64,000 nt of DNA from Pokkaliibacter sp046614695 (GCF_046614695.1 NZ_JBKKHQ010000012.1:323555-387554), one strand, 5' to 3'; counted from the stretch's first letter, positions 16,346 through 26,268 are shown. The notes: generated by a model from the sequence alone, not told the origin. Translations and numbers: made by a program.

Positions 16346-19300
16346 ATGCCAAAACGTACAGATTTAAGCAGTATTTTGATTATCGGCGCTGGCCCTATTG
16401 TTATCGGCCAGGCCTGTGAGTTTGACTATTCCGGTGCCCAAGCTTGTAAGGCTCTGCGTGAAGAAGGCTACCGCGTCATTCTGGTTAACTCCAACCCAGC
16501 CACCATCATGACTGACCCTGCTATGGCTGATGCGACTTACATCGAGCCAATTCAGTGGGAAACGGTTGCCCGTATTATCGAAAAAGAACGTCCTGATGCA
16601 GTATTGCCTACCATGGGCGGTCAGACAGCACTGAACTGTGCGCTGGACCTTGAACGTCACGGTGTGCTGGAAAAGTTTGGCGTTGAGATGATTGGCGCTA
16701 ACGCAGATACCATCGACAAAGCGGAAAACCGTGATCGCTTTGATGTGGCAATGAAGAAGATTGGGCTTGAGTGTCCGCGTGCGTCGATTGCTCACAGCAT
16801 GGACGAAGCGTGGAATGTTCAGGCTGATATCGGTTTCCCTTGTATTATTCGTCCTTCCTTTACCATGGGCGGTTCAGGCGGTGGTATCGCTTACAACAAG
16901 GAAGAGTTTGAAGAAATCTGCCAGCGTGGCTTGGATCTCTCTCCAACGCGCGAGCTGCTGATCGATGAGTCGCTGATCGGCTGGAAAGAGTATGAGATGG
17001 AGGTTGTCCGTGACAAGAATGACAACTGTATCATCATCTGTGCCATCGAAAACTTTGACGCCATGGGCGTTCACACCGGCGACTCTATTACAGTGGCTCC
17101 TGCGCAAACGCTAACTGATAAAGAGTATCAGCTGATGCGTAATGCCTCTCTGGCTGTACTGCGTGAAATCGGTGTAGAAACAGGCGGGTCTAACGTTCAG
17201 TTTGGTATCAATCCACAAGACGGCCGTATGGTTGTTATTGAGATGAATCCCCGTGTTTCCCGCTCCTCTGCTCTGGCTTCCAAGGCAACGGGATTCCCGA
17301 TTGCTAAAGTGGCTGCCAAGCTGGCTGTCGGCTATACGCTGGATGAGCTGCAGAACGACATCACTGGCGGTAAAACACCGGCGTCTTTCGAGCCTTCTAT
17401 CGATTACGTTGTAACTAAGATCCCTCGTTTTACTTTTGAAAAATTCCCACAGGCTAATGACCGTCTGACGACGCAGATGAAGTCTGTTGGTGAAGTTATG
17501 GCCATTGGTCGTACTTTCCAGGAGTCGTTGCAAAAAGCGCTGCGTGGTCTGGAAGTGGGTAAAACCGGCCTTAACTCAGTGGTGGATCATAATGATCCAG
17601 AGGTTCGCGACCTGTTGGTACGTGAGCTGACGCTGCCCGGCGCGGATCGCATCTGGTTCCTAGCTGATGCCTTCCGACATGGTATGTCGCTTGAAGAATG
17701 CTACAAAATGTCCGGCATTGATCCTTGGTTCCTTGTTCAGGTGAAAGACCTGGTGGAAACGGAAGATAAACTGTCCAAACTGGCAGTTTCTGAACTGGAT
17801 AAAGACACCCTTTACCGTGCCAAGCGTAAAGGTTTCTCTGATGACCGCATGGCAGAGCTTATGGGGGTCAGCGAGAAAGAGTTCCGTAAGCGTCGTTGGG
17901 CTTTGGGAGTTCACCCTGTCTATAAGCGTGTGGACACTTGTGCGGCTGAGTTCTCCACTGATACGGCTTACATGTACTCGACCTATGAGGAAGAGTGTGA
18001 AGCAAACCCTTCTGATCGTAATAAGATTATGGTGCTGGGTGGTGGTCCTAACCGTATCGGCCAGGGCATCGAGTTTGACTACTGCTGTGTGCACGCAGCA
18101 TTGGCAATGCGTGAAGATGGTTACGAAACTATCATGGTTAACTGTAACCCTGAGACAGTTTCTACCGACTATGACACATCCGATCGTCTCTATTTCGAGC
18201 CGGTGACACTGGAGGATGTTCTTGAGATCGTCCGCATCGAAAAGCCAGTAGGCGTGATTGTGCAGTTCGGCGGACAAACGCCTCTTAAATTGGCTGTTGC
18301 TCTGGAAGAAGCAGGTGTGCCCATTATCGGCACAACACCGGATGCTATTGATCGTGCAGAAGATCGCGAGCGCTTCCAGCGCATGTTGCAGAAGCTTGAA
18401 CTTAAGCAGCCTGCTAATGCCACCGTTCGAAGCATCGAAGAAGCTGTTCGCTGCGCTGAGCAAATTGGCTATCCATTAGTTGTGCGTCCTTCTTATGTTT
18501 TGGGTGGTCGTGCAATGGAGATTGTTCATAAAGAAGACGAATTGCGTCGTTACATGAACAATGCAGTTAAAGTGTCCAATGACGCCCCTGTGCTGCTGGA
18601 TCGATTCCTGCACAAAGCTGTTGAAGTCGATATTGATGCGGTTTCTGATGGCGAAACGGTTGTGATTGGTGCCATCATGCAGCATATCGAGCAGTGTGGT
18701 GTTCACTCTGGTGACTCTGCCTGCTCACTGCCACCGTACAGTCTGCCTGCAGATGTTCAGGACCAGATGCGTGACCAGGTTAAGCGCATGGCGATTGAGC
18801 TGGGCGTAAAGGGCCTGATGAACGTCCAGTTAGCGTGGCAGGATGGCGAAATCTATGTCATCGAAGTTAATCCGCGTGCTTCGCGTACCGTGCCTTTCGT
18901 TTCAAAGTGCATTGGTACCTCGCTGGCAAAAGTCGCTGCGCGTGCAATGGCCGGCGTTACCTTGGGTGCTCAAAACTTTACTAAGGAAATCGTACCTCCT
19001 TATTACAGTGTCAAAGAGTCAGTCTTCCCGTTTGCCAAGTTCCAGGGCGTGGATCCCATTCTTAGCCCTGAAATGAAGTCAACGGGTGAAGTAATGGGAG
19101 TAGGTGAGAGCTTCTCGGAGGCCTTTGCCAAAGCGAGCCTTGGTGCCGGTGAGCGTTTGCCTCAAGTGGGTAAAGCCTTTATCAGTGTTCGTGATGCGGA
19201 TAAGCCGGAAGCTATCACTCTGGCGCAAAACCTGATCGCGCAGGGCTTCACTATTATCGCCACAGGCGGTACTCATCAGGCGCTGACTGACGCGGGTGTT

Positions 19301-19567
19301 GACGCTGAGCGTGTGAACAAAGTGACCGAAGGTCGTCCTAATGTTGTTGATATGATTAAAAATGGCGAGATCGCCTATGTTGTCAACACAACTGAGGGAC
19401 GTCAGGCGATTGAGGATTCTTCTCTGATTCGTCGTTCCGCGCTACAGCATAAAGTGCCTTACACGACAACCCTGGCGGGTGCTCATGCAGTTTGTATGGC
19501 ACGTAGCTTCGGCGAGCTGAGTACAGTACGTCGCCTCCAGGAACTGCATGCAGGAATTGACGTATGA
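16346..19567 (+). CDS. carB: carbamoyl-phosphate synthase large subunit
   Basis: CarB makes carbamoyl phosphate from bicarbonate, ammonia and two ATP. The 1073 residues contain two homologous ATP-grasp halves, each opening with a G-G-PxxIGQ-type dinucleotide-like block (GAGPIVIGQ near 14; GGGPNRIGQG near 565) and a C-terminal MGS-like allosteric domain from about 940 (binding site of UMP and ornithine effectors in E. coli). Its stop overlaps the greA start (ATGA), so greA is translationally coupled to it. Confidence 0.98.
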   Translation: MPKRTDLSSILIIGAGPIVIGQACEFDYSGAQACKALREEGYRVILVNSNPATIMTDPAMADATYIEPIQWETVARIIEKERPDAVLPTMGGQTALNCALDLERHGVLEKFGVEMIGANADTIDKAENRDRFDVAMKKIGLECPRASIAHSMDEAWNVQADIGFPCIIRPSFTMGGSGGGIAYNKEEFEEICQRGLDLSPTRELLIDESLIGWKEYEMEVVRDKNDNCIIICAIENFDAMGVHTGDSITVAPAQTLTDKEYQLMRNASLAVLREIGVETGGSNVQFGINPQDGRMVVIEMNPRVSRSSALASKATGFPIAKVAAKLAVGYTLDELQNDITGGKTPASFEPSIDYVVTKIPRFTFEKFPQANDRLTTQMKSVGEVMAIGRTFQESLQKALRGLEVGKTGLNSVVDHNDPEVRDLLVRELTLPGADRIWFLADAFRHGMSLEECYKMSGIDPWFLVQVKDLVETEDKLSKLAVSELDKDTLYRAKRKGFSDDRMAELMGVSEKEFRKRRWALGVHPVYKRVDTCAAEFSTDTAYMYSTYEEECEANPSDRNKIMVLGGGPNRIGQGIEFDYCCVHAALAMREDGYETIMVNCNPETVSTDYDTSDRLYFEPVTLEDVLEIVRIEKPVGVIVQFGGQTPLKLAVALEEAGVPIIGTTPDAIDRAEDRERFQRMLQKLELKQPANATVRSIEEAVRCAEQIGYPLVVRPSYVLGGRAMEIVHKEDELRRYMNNAVKVSNDAPVLLDRFLHKAVEVDIDAVSDGETVVIGAIMQHIEQCGVHSGDSACSLPPYSLPADVQDQMRDQVKRMAIELGVKGLMNVQLAWQDGEIYVIEVNPRASRTVPFVSKCIGTSLAKVAARAMAGVTLGAQNFTKEIVPPYYSVKESVFPFAKFQGVDPILSPEMKSTGEVMGVGESFSEAFAKASLGAGERLPQVGKAFISVRDADKPEAITLAQNLIAQGFTIIATGGTHQALTDAGVDAERVNKVTEGRPNVVDMIKNGEIAYVVNTTEGRQAIEDSSLIRRSALQHKVPYTTTLAGAHAVCMARSFGELSTVRRLQELHAGIDV

Positions 19568-20043
19568 GTAGGATCCCGATGACAGTGCAGGGCGAGAAAA
19601 TGCTTCGTGAGGAGCTTTCTCGCCTGAAGTCCGAAGATCGTCCGCGTATTATTGCAGCGATTGCGGAAGCCAGAGAGCACGGAGACCTGAAGGAAAACGC
19701 TGAATATCATGCTGCGCGCGAGCAGCAGGGATTTTGTGAAGGGCGTATTAAGGAGATTGAATCTAAGCTGGCGAATGCCCAGGTTATTGATGTTTCCAAG
19801 CTGCCTCACTCCGGTAAGGTGATTTTTGGAACAACTGTTGAGTTGTTCAATCTTGAAAATGACACTACCGTTACCTATCGGATTGTTGGTGATGATGAAG
19901 CTGATCTGAAATCAGGTAAAATCTCAGTTAACTCCCCGATTGCTCGAGCTTTAATTGGCAAAGAGGAAGGTGAAGTGGTTGTCGTTAAGACGCCCAAGGG
20001 TGATGTGGAATATGAGGTTGGTGCTGTCGAGCACATAATCTGA
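19564..20043 (+). CDS. greA: transcription elongation factor GreA
   Basis: GreA enters the RNA polymerase secondary channel and stimulates cleavage of backtracked RNA. The 159 residues form an N-terminal coiled coil with the acidic tip residues D41 and E44 (HGDLKENAEY) and a C-terminal FKBP-like domain. The start ATG overlaps the carB stop by four bases, with CAGGAA upstream. It ends at a strong terminator, closing the carA-carB-greA operon. Confidence 0.98.
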   Translation: MSRIPMTVQGEKMLREELSRLKSEDRPRIIAAIAEAREHGDLKENAEYHAAREQQGFCEGRIKEIESKLANAQVIDVSKLPHSGKVIFGTTVELFNLENDTTVTYRIVGDDEADLKSGKISVNSPIARALIGKEEGEVVVVKTPKGDVEYEVGAVEHII

Positions 20044-20060
20044 CAACTGCACTAATGAAA

Positions 20061-20086
20061 AGAGCCGCGTATGCGGCTCTTTTTTT
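20061..20086 (+). terminator. intrinsic terminator after greA
   Basis: AGAGCCGC / GCGGCTCT stem with a GTAT loop followed by seven T. Confidence 0.92.
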
Positions 20087-20125
20087 GTCTTCAATATAAG
20101 TACAGAGATTGTCTGTACGCAGTTT

Positions 20126-20434
20126 TTATTGGAAGCGCTTTAAATTGGAAAGCTTTGGGTTAGGCTTAGTTGCTTTACGCAGGTAGAGGCCAATGTTTCC
20201 AATGATATGGATAAGTTCTGCCTCGCAGACTTGCGCCAAGTCAGCCATAACTTCACGCTTTTCCTCGCGGTCCGGAATACTGAACTTCACTTTTATGAGT
20301 TCGTGATCCTCCAGGGCGCGATCCATTTCCTGTACGACACCTTCAGAGAGTCCGCGGTCAGAAACGGTGACTACGGGTTTGAGATGGTGGCCGATGCCGC
20401 GCAGGCGCTTTTTTTCTTCAGTGGTTAAGCTCAT
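20126..20434 (-). CDS. yhbY: CRS1/YhbY-type RNA-binding protein
   Basis: A 102-residue single-domain KH-like RNA-binding protein associated with pre-50S ribosomal particles. It has the N-terminal LKPVVTVSDRGLSEGV segment and the GNIG loop (IIGNIGLYLRK, near residue 79) that replaces the KH GXXG. It is convergent with greA and divergent from rlmE, as in E. coli. Confidence 0.93.
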   Translation of the reverse strand: MSLTTEEKKRLRGIGHHLKPVVTVSDRGLSEGVVQEMDRALEDHELIKVKFSIPDREEKREVMADLAQVCEAELIHIIGNIGLYLRKATKPNPKLSNLKRFQ

Positions 20435-20533
20435 AATATCCGTTTCGTTTTCTATTCAGGTGGCATCTGCCAAAACGGAAATTGTACTTAATCGTGCTGG
20501 TTTTGAGTAGGTATCCGTGAGGAGTTAGTAGTT

Positions 20534-21154
20534 TTGGCTCGATCTAAAAGTAGTGGACGCTGGCTTCAGGAGCATTTTGCCGATCAGTATGTCAAAAAAT
20601 CTCGTCAGGATGGCTATCGCAGTCGCGCAAGTTACAAACTGATGGAAATAAATGACAAGGATCGGCTATTTAGGCCCGGAATGCGTGTGATAGATTTAGG
20701 CGCTGCTCCAGGTGGGTGGTCACAAGTCGCAGCGTCTTTGGTTGGAGATCATGGTACGGTTATCGCCTCTGATATTCTGCCAATGGACTCAATTGCAGGT
20801 GTCGACTTTATTCAGGGCGATTTCACCTCTGAAGAGGTCTACAATGCGATCTTAGAGCGCATGAACGGGCAGCGAGCTGATCTTGTAATATCGGACATGG
20901 CCCCCAATATGAGTGGTAATTCCAATATTGATCAGCCGGCAGCCATGTATCTGGTAGAGCTAGCCTTAGACTTGGCTAGAACTGTGCTAGTGCCTGATGG
21001 TAACTTTGTCGCAAAAGTGTTCCAAGGAGAAGGATTCCAGGAATACATGCAAGAGCTTAGAAGCTCGTTTGATCGAGTGCTGACCCGAAAGCCAGATGCT
21101 TCCCGTGCAAGATCTCGTGAAGTTTATCTTGTGGGTTTAGGGTTTCGTGCCTGA
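20534..21154 (+). CDS. rlmE: 23S rRNA 2'-O-ribose U2552 methyltransferase
   Basis: RlmE (RrmJ/FtsJ) methylates U2552 in the A loop of 23S rRNA, a late step in 50S assembly. It has 206 residues, with the SAM-binding block DLGAAPGGWSQ (54-64) and the catalytic K-D-K-E tetrad at K35, D121, K161 and E196. The start is TTG at 20534 with GAGGAG nine bases upstream; no ATG is available at the conserved N-terminus (MARSKSSGRWLQEHF). It is followed by ftsH, as in E. coli. Confidence 0.97.
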   Translation: MARSKSSGRWLQEHFADQYVKKSRQDGYRSRASYKLMEINDKDRLFRPGMRVIDLGAAPGGWSQVAASLVGDHGTVIASDILPMDSIAGVDFIQGDFTSEEVYNAILERMNGQRADLVISDMAPNMSGNSNIDQPAAMYLVELALDLARTVLVPDGNFVAKVFQGEGFQEYMQELRSSFDRVLTRKPDASRARSREVYLVGLGFRA

Positions 21155-21195
21155 GTTAGTTCAGGAAAGATAATAAGGTTGAAGAGGGTGGGCTC

Positions 21196-23166
21196 TTGAA
21201 CGATATGGCAAAAAACTTGGTGCTTTGGCTGATTATTGCCGCAGTGCTGCTGACGGTCTTCAACAACTTCAGTGTTGAGTCTGAAGGGCAGCGTGTCAGC
21301 TATTCAGATTTTGTCTCTGAAGTTCAGGCTGGGCGTGTGAGTCGCGTTGTGATTGATGGTTACACGATCCAAGGAACTCGTGTTGATGGCGATCATTTTG
21401 AAACCATTCGTCCGGCGCTGCAGGATCCCAAATTGGTGGATGATCTTTTAGATCATAAAGTCACGATCGAAGGCAAAATGCCTGAGCAACAAAGTATCTG
21501 GACGCAACTTCTGGTAGCGAGTTTCCCAATTCTGGTCATCATTGCTGTATTCATGTTCTTTATGCGACAGATGCAAGGCGGTGGTGGCAAAGGTGGGCCA
21601 ATGTCTTTTGGTAAAAGTCGTGCTCGCCTGTTGAGTGAAGATCAGATCAAAACAACTTTTGCTGATGTGGCAGGTGTTGAGGAGGCGAAAGAGGAGGTTG
21701 GTGAGCTTGTCGACTTTCTTCGTGATCCCGGCAAGTTTCAGCGTCTGGGGGGGAAAATTCCCCGTGGTGTTTTGATGGCTGGGCCTCCGGGTACGGGTAA
21801 AACATTGCTTGCCCGCGCTATTGCGGGTGAAGCCAAAGTTCCTTTCTTCTCTATCTCAGGTTCCGACTTCGTCGAAATGTTTGTGGGTGTGGGCGCATCT
21901 CGTGTTCGAGATATGTTTGAGCAAGCTAAAAAGCAAGCGCCCTGTATCATATTTATCGATGAGATTGATGCGGTTGGTCGTCACCGTGGTAGTGGCATGG
22001 GCGGGGGTCATGATGAGCGCGAACAGACTCTGAACCAGCTACTCGTAGAGATGGATGGTTTTGAGGGTAACGAAGGTATCATTGTTATCGCTGCGACTAA
22101 CCGTGTTGATGTGCTGGACTCGGCATTGCTGCGTCCTGGGCGTTTTGATCGTCAAGTGCATGTAGGCCTTCCCGATATTCGCGGCCGTGAAGCCATCATG
22201 AAAGTGCATTTGCGAAAAGTGCCTCGTGCTGATGATGTGCGTGCGGATTTGATTGCTCGTGGTACGCCAGGTTTTTCTGGTGCTGATCTCGCAAACCTTG
22301 TAAATGAGGCTGCGTTATTTGCAGCTCGGGAAGGCAAGCGTCTTGTTGATATGCGCTTGCTGGAAAAGGCGAAAGACAAAATCATGATGGGAGCTGAACG
22401 CCGCTCTATGGTGATGTCTTATAAAGAGCGTCTTAACACTGCTTATCACGAAGCAGGGCACGCAATCATTGGGCGTTTAGTGCCTGAGCATGACCCGGTT
22501 TACAAAGTTACTATTATTCCGCGTGGGCGTGCGCTGGGGGTGACAATGTTCCTGCCCGAGGAAGATCGTTACAGCCATAGCCGTCAGGGAATTATCAGTT
22601 CTATCTGTAGTCTGTATGGTGGACGTCTTGCTGAAGAAATGACTCTGGGTAAAGAGGGAGTAACCACGGGCGCTTCTAATGACATCCAGCGTGCTACTCA
22701 TCTTGCTCATAATATGGTGACTCGCTGGGGGCTTTCTGAAAAATTGGGGCCACTACTCTATGCAGAGGATGATGCAGATCCCTTTGGTCGTGGTGCCGGT
22801 GGTGCTGCAAAGGGATATTCACCTGAAACGGCTAAGTTGATTGATCAGGAAGTTCGGCAAATTATCGACTCATGCTATGAGCAGGCTAAGCAGATTCTCG
22901 TCGATAACCGCGATATTCTGGAGGCTATGGCTGAGGCTTTGATGAAGTATGAGACTATCGATTCAGGTCAGATTGATGAGTTAATGTCGCGTAAACCTGT
23001 TACTCCACCAGATGGTTGGACTGACTCTCATAATGAACCGCCTGCATCTGGTAGTGGTGGTGCCAGTGCAGAAGAAGAGTCTAAAGCTGATGAAAAAATG
23101 GACTCTTCTGATGAGAATGGTGATAAAGGTGCCGATGAGGCTCCTGGAGCTCATCCTTCTCACTAG
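21196..23166 (+). CDS. ftsH: ATP-dependent zinc metalloprotease FtsH
   Basis: Membrane-anchored AAA+ protease that degrades LpxC, SecY, YfgM-type and other membrane or regulatory proteins. Two membrane segments (about 6-24 and 104-122) flank a periplasmic domain. Walker A GPPGTGKT is at 196-203, Walker B IDEID at 254-258 and the zinc motif HEAGH at 418-422. The tail is low-complexity and acidic/serine-rich (about 615-656). The start is either TTG 21196, which better suits the upstream purine-rich site, or ATG 21205, three codons later (MAKNLVLWL as in E. coli). Confidence 0.97.
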   Translation: MNDMAKNLVLWLIIAAVLLTVFNNFSVESEGQRVSYSDFVSEVQAGRVSRVVIDGYTIQGTRVDGDHFETIRPALQDPKLVDDLLDHKVTIEGKMPEQQSIWTQLLVASFPILVIIAVFMFFMRQMQGGGGKGGPMSFGKSRARLLSEDQIKTTFADVAGVEEAKEEVGELVDFLRDPGKFQRLGGKIPRGVLMAGPPGTGKTLLARAIAGEAKVPFFSISGSDFVEMFVGVGASRVRDMFEQAKKQAPCIIFIDEIDAVGRHRGSGMGGGHDEREQTLNQLLVEMDGFEGNEGIIVIAATNRVDVLDSALLRPGRFDRQVHVGLPDIRGREAIMKVHLRKVPRADDVRADLIARGTPGFSGADLANLVNEAALFAAREGKRLVDMRLLEKAKDKIMMGAERRSMVMSYKERLNTAYHEAGHAIIGRLVPEHDPVYKVTIIPRGRALGVTMFLPEEDRYSHSRQGIISSICSLYGGRLAEEMTLGKEGVTTGASNDIQRATHLAHNMVTRWGLSEKLGPLLYAEDDADPFGRGAGGAAKGYSPETAKLIDQEVRQIIDSCYEQAKQILVDNRDILEAMAEALMKYETIDSGQIDELMSRKPVTPPDGWTDSHNEPPASGSGGASAEEESKADEKMDSSDENGDKGADEAPGAHPSH

Positions 23167-23190
23167 GATTTCCGTGTAATCAAATATTAA

Positions 23191-23219
23191 AAAGGCCGTT
23201 GCATACGGCCTTTATTTTT
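23191..23219 (+). terminator. intrinsic terminator after ftsH
   Basis: AAAGGCCGT / ACGGCCTTT stem with a TGCAT loop followed by ATTTTTT; it separates ftsH from folP, where read-through probably supplies folP-glmM. Confidence 0.85.
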
Positions 23220-23240
23220 TGTGTTTAAGGAAAGTGCTTG

Positions 23241-24065
23241 ATGAAACTGCGTGAGCGTGAGCTTTCATCGGATTGCCCGCAAATTATGGGGATTCTGAAT
23301 GTCACTCCAGATTCATTTTCTGATGGAGGGCGGGCCTATAAATCAATTGATAAAGCCCTGTTCTTGGCAGAAGAAATGCTGGCCAACGGTGCCAGTATTA
23401 TTGATGTCGGTGGTGAATCAACTCGTCCTGGAGCTGCCGACGTTGCTGAAGCTGAAGAGTATGATCGTGTGGTTCCTGTGGTGGAAGCGATCCGTTCTCG
23501 TTTAGATGTCGCGATTTCTGTCGATACCAGTTCTGCAAAAGTGATGGCGGGGGCTATTAGTGCTGGAGCACATTTGATTAATGATGTTCGCTCGCTCTCG
23601 CGTCCAGGGGCTTTGGCTGTCGTTAGTGAGTCGGATGTTGCAGTATGCCTGATGCATATGAAGGGTGAGCCTCGGCAAATGCAAAATGCGCCAGTCTATG
23701 AAGATGTCGTCTCAGAAGTTTTGGATTGTCTGACCTTCGCGATAAATGACTGTGTTCTTCATGGGATTGATAAAAGTCGCATTATTCTTGATCCCGGTTT
23801 TGGTTTTGGCAAAACCCTTGGGCATAACTCAACGCTGTTTAGGGGGTTGCCGCGCCTGGGTGTTGAGGGGTGTCCTTTATTAGTAGGCGTATCTCGTAAA
23901 ACGATGGTAGGCGATATCCTGGGTAAGCCTGTAGATCAGCGCATGGCTGGCAGCGTTGGGCTTGCTGTACTTGCAGTGAGTATGGGGGCATGGATTGTTC
24001 GTGTGCATGATGTTGCTGAAACTGCTGATGCCGTTAAGACGGCTTTTCACGTGTTAAAAGGATAA
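23241..24065 (+). CDS. folP: dihydropteroate synthase
   Basis: FolP joins pterin pyrophosphate and p-aminobenzoate in folate synthesis and is the sulfonamide target. The 274 residues carry GILNVTPDSFSDGG (about 17-30), DVGGESTRPG, the DPGFGFGK block and the GVSRK loop. ATG 23241 is chosen; a TTG just before it is the alternative. Its partner folK lies elsewhere in this window (38625-39152). It abuts glmM with no gap. Confidence 0.96.
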   Translation: MKLRERELSSDCPQIMGILNVTPDSFSDGGRAYKSIDKALFLAEEMLANGASIIDVGGESTRPGAADVAEAEEYDRVVPVVEAIRSRLDVAISVDTSSAKVMAGAISAGAHLINDVRSLSRPGALAVVSESDVAVCLMHMKGEPRQMQNAPVYEDVVSEVLDCLTFAINDCVLHGIDKSRIILDPGFGFGKTLGHNSTLFRGLPRLGVEGCPLLVGVSRKTMVGDILGKPVDQRMAGSVGLAVLAVSMGAWIVRVHDVAETADAVKTAFHVLKG

Positions 24066-24071
24066 ATGGGA

Positions 24072-25418
24072 ATGTCTAAGCGTTATTTTGGCACTGATGG
24101 AATTCGTGGTCGCGTTGGGGAGTTTCCCATTACTCCAGAATTTGTCATGAAGCTTGGCTGGGCTGCAGGAAAGGTTTTTGCTAAAGAAGGGCGAAGCCGG
24201 ATCGTCATTGGCAAAGATACTCGCCTATCTGGATACATGTTTGAGTCTGCTTTAGAGGCAGGTCTATCCGCGGCGGGGGTTGATGTTTTGTTGTTAGGGC
24301 CAATGCCTACGCCGGCGATTGCCTACCTTGCAAGAACTTTTAAATGTGCTGCAGGCATTGTTATTAGCGCCTCGCATAATCCCTTTGAAGATAATGGGAT
24401 TAAGTTTTTCTCTGCACAGGGGGAGAAGTTGCCTGATGTGGTAGAGGAGAAAATTGAGGCGTTGCTTGATCAGCCAATGGATATGGTTGAGCCTGCAAAG
24501 CTGGGTAAGGCGAGACGTATAGAAGATGCTGCTGGCCGTTATATCGAGTTCTGTAAAAGCTCATTAGGTGGACACCTGAGTCTGGAAGGGCTCTCGATTG
24601 TGTTGGATTGTGCGCATGGTGCTACTTATCATGTCGCGCCCAGTGTGTTCTCGGAGCTAGGTGCTCAAGTGACAACAATGGGGTGCTCTCCTAACGGCAT
24701 GAATATCAATGCAGGCGTTGGCTCTACCGAGCCAGATGCGTTGTGTGCAAAAGTAAAAGAAGTCAATGCTGATCTTGGAATCGCTTTCGATGGAGATGGT
24801 GATCGTGTTGTCATGGTGGATCAGGTTGGAAGAGTCGTTGATGGTGATGAGATTCTTTATCTGATAGCCAAAGACCTTAAAACCCAGGGGTTACTTGAAG
24901 GGGGGGTTGTCGGCACTCTGATGTCTAACTTTGGATTCGAGCAGGCTCTTGCGGCTGAGAGTATTCCGTTCATCAGGGCGGGAGTTGGTGACCGTTATGT
25001 GATGGAGCAGCTCATTAGTCGCGGCTGGTGGCTGGGGGGTGAGGCTTCAGGCCATATTGTCTGCCGTTATCTGCATTCAACCGGCGACGGTATCATTGCT
25101 GCATTGCAAGTCTTGGCGGCATTGGTTCGGAATAATCAGACGCTACAGCAGGCGTGTAGTGCGATTTGCAAGGTGCCACAGGTGACGACGAACGTTCGGG
25201 TAGCTGCTAAGAAGGACCCGGCGAGTATACCTGAACTGGTCGCTGCGCTTTCTGAAGTGGAGACTCGGTTGGATGGGAAGGGGCGGGTTTTACTGCGAGC
25301 GTCGGGTACAGAGCCAAAAATTCGCGTCACCCTGGAACACGAGAGCCTTGAAGTCGTAGAGAGTTTGGGGCAAGAGTTGGCTTCTAAGGTCGAAAATATT
25401 TACGCTAAGCTTGTCTAG
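24072..25418 (+). CDS. glmM: phosphoglucosamine mutase
   Basis: GlmM converts glucosamine-6-phosphate to glucosamine-1-phosphate on the way to UDP-GlcNAc. From ATG 24072 (MSKRYFGTDGIRGR) it has 448 residues. The phosphorylated serine is S101 (SASHNP) and the metal-binding loop DGDGDR is at 240-245. An ATG six bases earlier, directly behind the folP stop, is an alternative; the GGA at 24060-24062 is better spaced for 24072. In many relatives tpiA follows; here a 220-bp gene-free gap leads to secG. Confidence 0.96.
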   Translation: MSKRYFGTDGIRGRVGEFPITPEFVMKLGWAAGKVFAKEGRSRIVIGKDTRLSGYMFESALEAGLSAAGVDVLLLGPMPTPAIAYLARTFKCAAGIVISASHNPFEDNGIKFFSAQGEKLPDVVEEKIEALLDQPMDMVEPAKLGKARRIEDAAGRYIEFCKSSLGGHLSLEGLSIVLDCAHGATYHVAPSVFSELGAQVTTMGCSPNGMNINAGVGSTEPDALCAKVKEVNADLGIAFDGDGDRVVMVDQVGRVVDGDEILYLIAKDLKTQGLLEGGVVGTLMSNFGFEQALAAESIPFIRAGVGDRYVMEQLISRGWWLGGEASGHIVCRYLHSTGDGIIAALQVLAALVRNNQTLQQACSAICKVPQVTTNVRVAAKKDPASIPELVAALSEVETRLDGKGRVLLRASGTEPKIRVTLEHESLEVVESLGQELASKVENIYAKLV

Positions 25419-25610
25419 GGCTTGTAAGTGACTGATTAGACGAGTAGTATTGGCGCCGCTTCAAAACGTTCAGTGTATTTCTGTGAGTTGAGGCGGCCAG
25501 TTGAATTACCTTAATGCTGGTCTGCTAGAGGTTTTGGAAAGCTCTTGCGTAGAGCATAAGTACTAAGCCGGGCAAAATCAGTAAAGTAAACTTTATCCTT
25601 CTTTTGCGAT

Positions 25611-25626
25611 CTGTCGTGCGCGACAG
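25611..25626 (+). other. stem-loop just upstream of the secG ribosome-binding site
   Basis: CTGTCG and CGACAG pair around a TGCG loop and end one base before the AGG of the ribosome-binding site. No T-tract follows; it may influence secG translation. The rest of the 220-bp gap shows nothing I can identify. Confidence 0.35.
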
Positions 25627-25641
25627 CAGGTGTAAGTGCTA

Positions 25642-26010
25642 ATGGAAACTCTAGTTATTGTTGTTCATGTTGCTTTGGCTGTCAGTGTGATTGCACTGGT
25701 TTTGCTGCAACAGGGCAAAGGTGCAGATGCAGGTGCTGCATTCGGCTCCGGGGCTTCCCAGACTGTATTTGGTAGTCAGGGTTCAGGCTCTTTTTTAGTG
25801 AAAATGACAGCTGGGCTTGCTGCAGCGTTTTTTGTAACCAGTTTTGCTTTGGCTTATTTTGCCAAAGAAAAAGTTTCTGATGTGTCTGCTGTTGGTATGC
25901 CTTCTGCGGACGTTATCAAGCAAGTTGAGCAAAATACATCTGCTCCTTCGAAGTCTGTAAATGATGCCGAAGTAAATGACTTGCCTAGTGTCGGTGAAGA
26001 TTCAAAGTAA
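25642..26010 (+). CDS. secG: preprotein translocase subunit SecG
   Basis: SecG is the small two-helix subunit of SecYEG. From ATG 25642 there are 122 residues; GTG 25636 would add two. The hallmark LLQQGKGADAGAAFG lies between two hydrophobic helices, and the FGSQGSGSFL segment follows. The hydrophilic C-terminal tail is longer than in E. coli. It precedes the tRNA-Leu gene, as in E. coli. Confidence 0.95.
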   Translation: METLVIVVHVALAVSVIALVLLQQGKGADAGAAFGSGASQTVFGSQGSGSFLVKMTAGLAAAFFVTSFALAYFAKEKVSDVSAVGMPSADVIKQVEQNTSAPSKSVNDAEVNDLPSVGEDSK

Positions 26011-26030
26011 CCCGCTAGTAATAAAGAATT

Positions 26031-26116
26031 GCCGAAGTGGTGGAATTGGTAGACACGCTATCTTGAGGGGGTAGTGACCTATGGTCGTGCGGGTTCGAGT
26101 CCCGCCTTCGGCACCA
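26031..26116 (+). tRNA. leuU: tRNA-Leu (anticodon GAG)
   Basis: An 86-nt class II tRNA with acceptor arms GCCGAAG / CTTCGGC, discriminator A, encoded CCA, a long variable arm, and anticodon loop TTGAGGG giving GAG. Position between secG and metY matches E. coli leuU. Confidence 0.97.
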
Positions 26117-26178
26117 TATCTGAGATGTGATCTCTTGAAGTAAAGTCTGGTTATCATGTAAGATAATTGCGATTTTGA

Positions 26179-26255
<77 letters not shown>

Positions 26256-26268
26256 TCATTTTCTCCAG

